This document shows, in pieces, positions 57,370 to 64,000 of a stretch of 64,000 bases of DNA. The notes below the pieces were generated by a model that worked only from the letters and a program-made list of their open reading frames with translations, made no database searches and had not been told where the DNA came from. The stretch's first letter is position 1. Every line of letters begins with the position of its first letter. The translations under genes were made by a program, and so were the position numbers. Source of the DNA: Gymnopus androsaceus JB14 (Eukaryota; Basidiomycota; Agaricomycetes; Agaricales; Omphalotaceae); contig ML769418.1 in NCBI GenBank assembly GCA_009733575.1, positions 149,539 to 213,538 of the forward strand. Reading direction: 5' to 3'.

Positions 57370-59146
57370 TCAGAAGAAGGGGGCAGATGCACTCGGGTAT
57401 CTGGACACAAAGTCATCTTTGGGGACCGAAAGTAAATTGATGAACTGTGTCCAGGCTTCATCCGAGTCCACCTCCATTACACCATCAAGTCCCTCACTGT
57501 TTGACAGTGAGAATTCAGACATAGCCTACGTATCCAAATTAGAATCAGACCAATCTTATGAAGAAAGTAAGCAGCCTACGCGAAAGCTTGCCTGGAAGAA
57601 GAGGTCGCCAGAGCTTGCTTCCTTGGTTGGTGCAATCTCCCATGCCACGTCATGCTCCAAACAGAATGTGGTCGCTGTTTCAGTGAGCGCGGGTGGTGGC
57701 AAGGAAAAATTCATATCATTTGCTTCCTGCAATGCCATGTTTAACCCAACGTTCACTATAAATGAATCAACATACCTTGCCGGGGAATCCTAAGGCTTGG
57801 CTTGGATTAAGCTGCTGAATATCCAGTGACGGAATGCGGTTAATGTACGCTGGCCTCTACCAGTAAATGGACAAACCTGAGCTGAAAGGGCTCCAAGAGC
57901 CGCCTTTCCAGTCTCTGACAAGTAATCATCCCAGAATGAAGCTTTTGACTCCAAGAGCTCAATGGGAATTCCGGTAACAGGGGACGGATGCAAAATCTCA
58001 AGAAGTTGAGGCTGATTCTACCAAGATGTGAGACCGGGGAATGAAACGGTAGGAAACAAACAAACTTGGGCAATGACAGTTGATATCTTCTGCACAGAGG
58101 GATTGCTAATTGAAGACTTATGCTAAGCATAATGCAGAAGCTAAAGTGGCGTGAATTTACTTACTTGCCCACAAGTGTCTGCGCCGCTGGTTTGTGTACA
58201 ACCCCAGATGAGTGGCTTTGAAAAAGCATCATATGAGACATCAGGATTTACGGGGTTAAAAGGCGCAACCAGGTGAGGCTGGAGTAGATTGTAGAAGTCG
58301 TCCTTCAGATTGCTGTCAGGCTAGCGTAAGAGATAAATGTCAATGGAGGTCATAATAAGATAACGGCGACCTACAAATGGCAAGTTGTATGGGTCATGAA
58401 GAATTAAGCCTTCCCCCATTACCAAGGGGTCGGCATCCACAGCCATATCCTTTCAAGAGATTAGATAAGAACAACACAAAGAAAGATCGATCACGCACCC
58501 CCAATGAAGATGAAGAATGAACAGAGGACAGGTTCTCATAAATTCGGTGCGAATCATTGGGATGAATGGACTGAGGCTGAAGTAGATCGTGGAGATCGTT
58601 GTTCAGAACATCGTTACCAAGCTGGTATAAGAGACCAGGTCAACAGAGATCATAATAAGATAACCGCGACCTACCAATGGCAAATTCGGTATGTTATCAA
58701 GAGTCAAGCCCTCGAGGTTGGCATCCACATAGATATCCTACAATGAGATTAGATAGAAATAATACAAAGAAGAATCAAGCACGTACCCCGGTGCCGTGGT
58801 CTGAAGACGAGGAATGAGCAGGAGGTGGGTCGTTGGAGAACCAGCGTGGTTTTGTATTCTTTCTTCGTTTACGGGGTTGCTGAGCTCGAGGTTGCTGATT
58901 GTTATCCACCATGGTTGGATGAGTCTGCGCCCACTTATCAAAGTGATCCCGATAGGCCTCTTGTTCTTTGTATGTCAGCCTGCGCCAGGCTGCCGAAGCC
59001 CAGACCGTACGCTGGATCATTGTGTAGCTGTATTTTTCAGGTAGATTGCATTGCTCCCATTCCTCTTTGAAGAGAAGGTAATGGTTTCGGTATGATCTAG
59101 AGGGCAACGACAGCATCTGAGGCGATAGGGTCTGAGGCATTGACAT
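57370..59146 (-). CDS. Island gene E: HMG-box-like protein with duplicated exon pair
   Basis: Start ATG 59146 (MSMPQTLSPQMLSLPSRSYR). Residues about 16-80 fit an HMG box: NHYLLFKEEWEQC, then IQRTVWASAAWRRLTYKEQE and AYRDHFDKWAQTHP, followed by a basic RKRRKNTKPRW tail. This implies DNA bending or binding in the nucleus. Downstream exons 58675-58737 and 58375-58449 are similar (DIYVDANLEGLTLDNIPNLP versus DMAVDADPLVMGEGLILHDP), and so are the introns and exons that follow each. The C-terminal exons read QLNPSQALGFPGK, EANDMNFSLPPPALTETATT and AMSEFSLSNSEGLDGVMEVD, with the stop at 57370. It diverges from gene B'. Confidence 0.6.
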
Positions 59147-60026
59147 GGAAGAGTTGTGAGAACAGGGGTGGATGGGGGCTCATATTGCTGCAAGACTCAG
59201 TTCTTTATACAATGCAATGAGCAGGCAACACAATGAGCAGAGTGAAGAAGACAGACCTTCGATGCTCGATATCACAATCACAGAACAAGGAGTGTCTCTC
59301 ACACGCCTATGGCCTCATGTCAGCTCAAATTGTCCGAGATGCCATGCCTAGACCACTCCAAAACTGGTAAGGCAAAACCAGAAGAGTGAAATGACAACTA
59401 GACGGCCATACCAGGTGTGCAGGTCTCGGTGCAGAATTCAGAAAGGAAGTTTGATAAGTGGAGATCATGAAAAAGCAAGGTGATAATATAGAGGGTGCAA
59501 TACTCTAATAGGAATGTGATGCGAAGCCATGAGCATTGTGAAATGGTCGAAGCAGTATTGAACAGTATATGCAATTGAAAGAAATTCACACCCATTGTAT
59601 GAGATTGGAGCCCAGCCAGTGATGCTGCAGTGCTTGCCTGCTATGCCCGTTCAATCATCGACAGGGAGATGTGGGAATCCAACTGACATACTGTGACTAG
59701 GCCATCAGCAAGCTAGACTGTAGTGTCTCGATAGCTGCCAAAAAAGATAAACAGAATCTTGTAGCAAGGATCTACAAGGTGACTAGAACTTGCTTTATTG
59801 ATTTTTGGATTGTAATGGTCGATGGAGAGATGTGGGAATGTTATCAATATCCGCTGCGGTGCAACCAGTGATTCACAGGTACCGGTACCGTGACCGTGAC
59901 CATGTCATAGCGGCATCCATTTCCATCGATTTGTCTGTAAGTAGTTGCAGGTGTATTTTCACCCATACTATTTAAGCTGTATTTAAGCCCAAACTTTGAG
60001 CATACAAGTACCGCCTTGCAGGAAAC
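59147..60026. other. Divergent upstream region of genes E and B'
   Basis: No gene was found. GAGATGTGGGAAT occurs twice (about 59668 and 59828), possibly a shared regulatory or subterminal motif. Confidence 0.4.
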
Positions 60027-61607
60027 ATGGCATACATCAACTCTCTCAATATTGAAAATCTTCTCTCCAGTGACCCGGATGGTCTCTTCAAGCGTACAAA
60101 GGTATTTCTCCTTCCTTGTATAAAATTTTGACACTCCAACCCATTATCTACTAGGAGTCATTTGAATTTCATACCCTGCTCTTATGGGGTATCATCAAAT
60201 TAGACTCTGTGCCTGAAGTTCCATCTCAGGATGTAATCTTGCTATTTGAAAGAGTGTAAATTACAAAAATCTATCAGTGGCAGATCCTTAGACTGATACT
60301 TCACTTGTGGCAGATTTCCACCCAACATGTCTGCTCAAACATATGTTAAACAGACCATGGAAGAGGCAGATCCTCGTAGCCCCAAAGCTATTAGGGAAGC
60401 TAAAAGCTTCGCTTGGTCTGTGTGTCTCACATGGGTAGCCCAATTGCTCGCAAGATAGCCTTAGTCACAGACCTTGGGCTCCAAATCATTTTTTCCTCCA
60501 TATGGGCAGCAAAGCTTCCAAAATGGAGTCCTGATGTTTCCACTGGCTATAAGCAGTCTATTTACAACAACACTCATGAGGAGCTGGCCATCCAGCTCTT
60601 CAAGAAACTAGTGATGAATTCAGACACTTATGTGTAAGGGATACCACTTTACAGAGCAAGTGAAATCAGACTTACATTCTAACCAGGAAATTGGCAATAC
60701 CTCCACGTTACATGGAAAACAACAATCTCTTGAAATGCCTGTTTCGACACTTTGTAACCACCCATTTCCGGGAGGCAGAGGTCCTTCAATCCAAGATATT
60801 GGATGCTTTAAGTGAAAGTGTTAGGACCAATAGAGCAGCACTGCAGACACAGAATGTAAGCCTTTGGTTCATTCTTCCATGAGAAGCAAAGAAACAAATA
60901 CTGCCAACAGACCTTTGACTTCCGTGTTCTGTTTGAACATGAGCAAAAATGCTCTCAGCGTACTCTTTCTCTTGTTTCAGAAAAGGAATGTCATTCTGAC
61001 CATGAAGAACATGGGGGTATGATTGTCCATCTAGTTCCACAGAAGCGAAGCAAGAAAGCTACCTGTTATTTGAGGAAACTTGATAGGGAGATTCTTCTTA
61101 GCACACTTCATCTTCACGGAACCCATACTTACCAAGCGCTTCTTAATTTGAAGCAGAGTCGGCAGAAATCTCATGCTTTCCCTTCACCAGATATGGCACT
61201 AGACTGGTGGGAACCTGCAGAGTTCAACAAACTTCCAAAAGCCATAAGAAAGCTTTATGTCAATTCACCCATTGCTCTTCCCTTGGAGGAAGAAATGGGA
61301 GCAGGGGATTGGAAGGTTATGAAGAATGGAGAGTTCATGGAAAAATATGGAAACAAAGTCAGGGCTTTGTATAATATTCCTGGAGAGGGAGGAGTCACCA
61401 CTGCCAATTGGCTCGAGGATGCCTATGAGAGATGGTCTTGCTGATATTGACATGGAAGACTCAGAGGGGGATTCAAGCTCTGCATACATGGATGACAGGG
61501 AGGTGACCCCAGTAAATGATTATGACAATGAGATGAGCATTGAAGGTGATGATGAAATGGAGGCGCATGAGGAGAATAGCGAGTACAAGAGTGAAGGTGA
61601 CCTTTGA
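60027..61607 (+). CDS. Island gene B': diverged paralogue of gene B
   Basis: Start ATG 60027 (MAYINSLNIENLLSSDPDGL). GT-AG introns near 60101, near 60258 and near 60637 are supported by the open joins. It matches gene B along the core: RKIALVTDLGLQIIFSSIWA against KIALIPDHSIRVILGMVKES, ECHSDHEEHGG against ACHSDEEDAPDG, SPDMALDWWEPAEFNKLPKA against SPRVALDWHDPEQFNRLPAF, and FMEKYGNKVRALYNIP against FMERYGNDVRALYQFP. The basic N-terminus of B is absent. The acidic tail (DIDMEDSEGDSSSAYMDDRE onward) is one frame off after about 61400, so a one-base indel or tiny intron lies there. One more frame slip is possible near 60412. Confidence 0.6.
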
Positions 61608-62750
61608 TCCTGAAGAATCCTTTGTATGCATCTCCTGTATAACTACAATGTTTGTTCTAAAGAGACAAAAATTTTGTACATGCACCAAATTACAGACAGC
61701 TGGTTTGCTTTGACCAATCTAAAAAATTACCAATCTGAGTGGGTCTGACTATAAATGACCACCAAGATGAAAGGACAGCATTTCACAACTTTGCATCAAT
61801 GAGCCATGATACTTATTGAATTGAGGTGACTTGCCTATGCAATTCAATGCAAAGGCATTGTTTGGGGACCAGAGCAAGGTGAGATCCAGCTGGATTCCCA
61901 TTTTATTTCTGTCAATTCAGGTGTCCAAGTTTGCTTGGGTCAGGAAAGTGCAATGGACACATACCTTCAGCCTGTCAATCCTGCATTGGTCTGCAGACCT
62001 TACCTTTGACCTCTGGAGGTAATTTCTGCCTCCTCATGATTCAATCACTGATTTCTTTCACCATCATTTAAATGATAGAGAGTATGGTCAAGTTAAAGCT
62101 GCAGGTCTAGCATGGTGGGCTCCATATTACAGGAAGCAACAAGAGCAATCCAAAACCTGAACCCAGTGGAACAAGGGGTGCTACATTCTCACATGGACGG
62201 TCCTAGGCAATCGACTTGCAAGGACTTTCTTCATCTTTTATGCCTTAACACTGAAACTACTCATGTATGTACAAGACATATGAACTGGGTACCTTGTCCA
62301 AGTCGCAATTGCAAAGGCAACCTTATTAGTCCATGAAGTTTTCTGTTATATGTCTGCTTGTACACTACAATATAAATTAGGACCATGCATATGTAAGTAC
62401 ATGTAGTTAATTTGTTATCAAGATATGGTTTACAGGTGTGGACCTGGTGTCTTGTCTTTTTACTGCAATGGAAAGTGAGAGCACGATCGACAGCATTTAA
62501 CATAGGTTGCATTGCAACTTCGACCTCATTGCATTTATAAACAGCATAAATCTTTTTCAATAATTTGTAGCTCGCGCATTGAGCCAATTGGAGTTTTCCG
62601 GGGAGGGAAGAATGCACAATGGCGGGATAGATGGCTGGGTAAAATGTTTGGTGGTTGAATAGGTGGTCGTGGACACTGACTGTATTGCGCCAAATGCAGA
62701 AAGAGCCAAGCATCTATTGTGTACATCTGCAAAAGTACCCTATTGCCTAG
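61608..62750. other. Decayed coding remnants, no intact gene
   Basis: Plus-strand pieces such as VSKFAWVRKVQWTHTFSLSI and REYGQVKAAGLAWWAPYY look like old exons. A minus-strand frame at 62261-62713 is open for 150 codons but has no domain. No start, stop and splice set can be made. Confidence 0.4.
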
Positions 62751-62890
62751 GGGTTTCTAAGTTAGCCTCAGGTACCCTCAGGAAAACTGGGACACCCAGG
62801 GAGCCCAGGCTCCGTAGGCTCACTGAGAATCCCAAGGGACACCCCCCAATTCCTAGGGTAACTGAGGATAAAGAAGTATTCTCCAGGATA

Positions 62891-62930
62891 TCTCTGGATG
62901 TCCCTGGATGTCCCTGGATGTTCCTGGGGG
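62891..62930. repeat. Four tandem 10-bp units TCCCTGGATG
   Basis: TCTCTGGATG, TCCCTGGATG, TCCCTGGATG and TTCCTGGGGG follow without a gap inside a longer CCCTGG-rich stretch (about 62760-62995). Confidence 0.8.
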
Positions 62931-62995
62931 AGCCCTAGGGAGCCCTGAGGTGTCCCTGGGGATCCCTGAGGTGTCTCTGAATATCCCTGGAAATC

Positions 62996-63650
62996 TATTG
63001 AAGTAAAATTTTACAAAAAGATACTTTCTTACCATCTAGTCTTTCTTATACTCATACTTATCTTATTTGGTTATTTAATCATTACTGTGTTCCCAGATCT
63101 CAGAGGCTCTTAGTTGCACTTATTTATTGGTATTCACTCATTATTTTAATTTTTCAATTTAAGTTCACATTGCTCACTTATATCTTGCTTGCTTGCTTAA
63201 CTCATGAAATTCAAAGATATTCACTGTTTGTAAATGACACCTCACAGGTTTGAACCCTCAGCCTCACAATTAACTGTATTATGTAAGCTAAAGTGCGGAG
63301 TGTTCAAAACCACTAGACTATCAAGGCATGATAAATAGTAGAAGCTTTATGCACTATATACCCCAACTCTACAGGAATAACTTAGCATATTTTACAGTCT
63401 AGACTCAAAGGGTATATAGTCACATGATCAAAATGCATATTTATGTGCCATCAGGTCCCAAAAATCACGAAAAAATCATAAAAAATACTGAAAATATTTA
63501 ACTCAGTGTATTTCAGCCCAGAAGCACAAGCAACTGATTTAATCTCACAAAATCACACAAATATTTTTAATACATCTATTTCAAACATGGTCATCTCAAT
63601 TTGAGAGCATAATAGTACCTCAATAATCCCATTTCAATACAAATAATTCA
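62996..63650. other. AT-rich spacer between two CCCTGG-rich blocks
   Basis: Very AT-rich sequence with no coding frame. It is bounded on both sides by the same 17-base motif CCTGAGGTGTCCCTGGG or close to it. Confidence 0.4.
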
Positions 63651-63752
63651 GGAATAGCCTGAGGTGTCCCTGGGTCCCTGGGGCTCCCCTGGATCTCTGT
63701 GCTTCCCTGGATTATCTCTAAGCTTGCTTGGACTGTCCCTAGGCATCCCAAA

Positions 63753-63920
63753 AGTATCTCTGGGCTTCCCTGGAGTATCTCTGAGCTTTCCTGGAGTATC
63801 ACTGGGCTTCCCTGGAGTATCTCTGAGCTTCCCTGGAGTATCTCTGGGCTTCCCTGGACTATCTCTGGGCTTTCCTGAAATATCCCTGGGCTTCCCTGGG
63901 CTATCACCAGGCCTTTTTTA
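63753..63920. repeat. Minisatellite, eight 21-bp units
   Basis: The unit AGTATCTCTGGGCTTCCCTGG is repeated eight times with a few substitutions, the last units being the most diverged. Because 21 is a multiple of three, both strands stay open and spell 7-residue repeats (SLGFPGV on the plus strand, ILQGSPE on the minus strand). I regard this as a by-product and not a gene. Related CCCTGG-rich DNA continues to the window edge. Confidence 0.85.
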
Positions 63921-64000
63921 AGTATCTCCAAAGTATTTCTGGGGTTCCCTGGCATACTCCTGAGCTCTCCTGGAGTAGCTAGGGTCTCCCAGGACTCCAT

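Noticed and set aside
62261..62713. 150-codon minus-strand frame
   Set aside because: It has no domain and no paralogue in the window, and lies in decayed DNA.
63620..64000. Long open frames on both strands with 7-residue repeats
   Set aside because: They follow automatically from a 21-bp minisatellite; there is no start context, domain or splice evidence.
1..64000. CRISPR arrays, prokaryotic operons or phage genes
   Set aside because: Intron-rich genes and eukaryotic families throughout; the repeats seen are minisatellites and MITEs without spacer structure.

Overview
The window reads as nuclear DNA of a mushroom-forming basidiomycete (Agaricomycetes). The evidence is: genes split by many 45-60 nt GT-AG introns, a 21-exon laccase, an SRPK-like kinase of the agaric type, Tnp2-type transposase and TET/JBP-like dioxygenase genes, and a nuclear tRNA-Val with a short intron. 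No prokaryotic or organellar feature was seen. All calls are from reading the sequence; no database search was run.

Left part (1-32 kb), mostly host genes. In order: the 5' portion of a GT15 mannosyltransferase (minus strand, running off the left edge), tRNA-Val(TAC), an acidic repeat protein, a Pho80/PCL-type cyclin-like gene, an unidentified minus-strand gene, a C2H2 zinc-finger protein, an MFS sugar transporter, two paralogous small genes flanking an SRPK-like kinase with two frameshifts, a long low-complexity protein with several frameshifts, SUMO with a one-base frameshift, an unidentified gene, a broken Crinkler-like P-loop gene, a TET/JBP-like gene whose expected HxD is HxH, and an intact laccase with a 3-nt exon.

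Middle part (32-40 kb), rearranged DNA. A 5'-truncated Ty1/copia element with its 3' LTR is followed by a 100-bp palindromic MITE, then a head-to-tail fusion of a THO2 (THOC2) 5' fragment and a RAD54 3' fragment, both with introns and both broken, and a GYF-like exon fragment.

Right part (40-64 kb), a mobile-element-like island. Minus-strand gene A (Cys-rich) diverges from plus-strand gene B (acidic tail). Next come an uninterrupted Tnp2-type transposase (C) and, convergent with it, an intact 646-aa TET/JBP-like 2OG-Fe(II) dioxygenase (D). A stretch holding a Ser/Pro-rich gene and a SulP transporter relic separates these from an HMG-box-like gene (E), which diverges from a second, distant copy of gene B (B'). 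The transposase DNA is strongly depleted in CpG although its reading frame is open. The window ends in CCCTGG-rich minisatellites. The main hypothesis is that A-B-C-D, and perhaps E-B', belong to a DNA transposon lineage carrying its own cytosine-modification and chromatin-binding genes.
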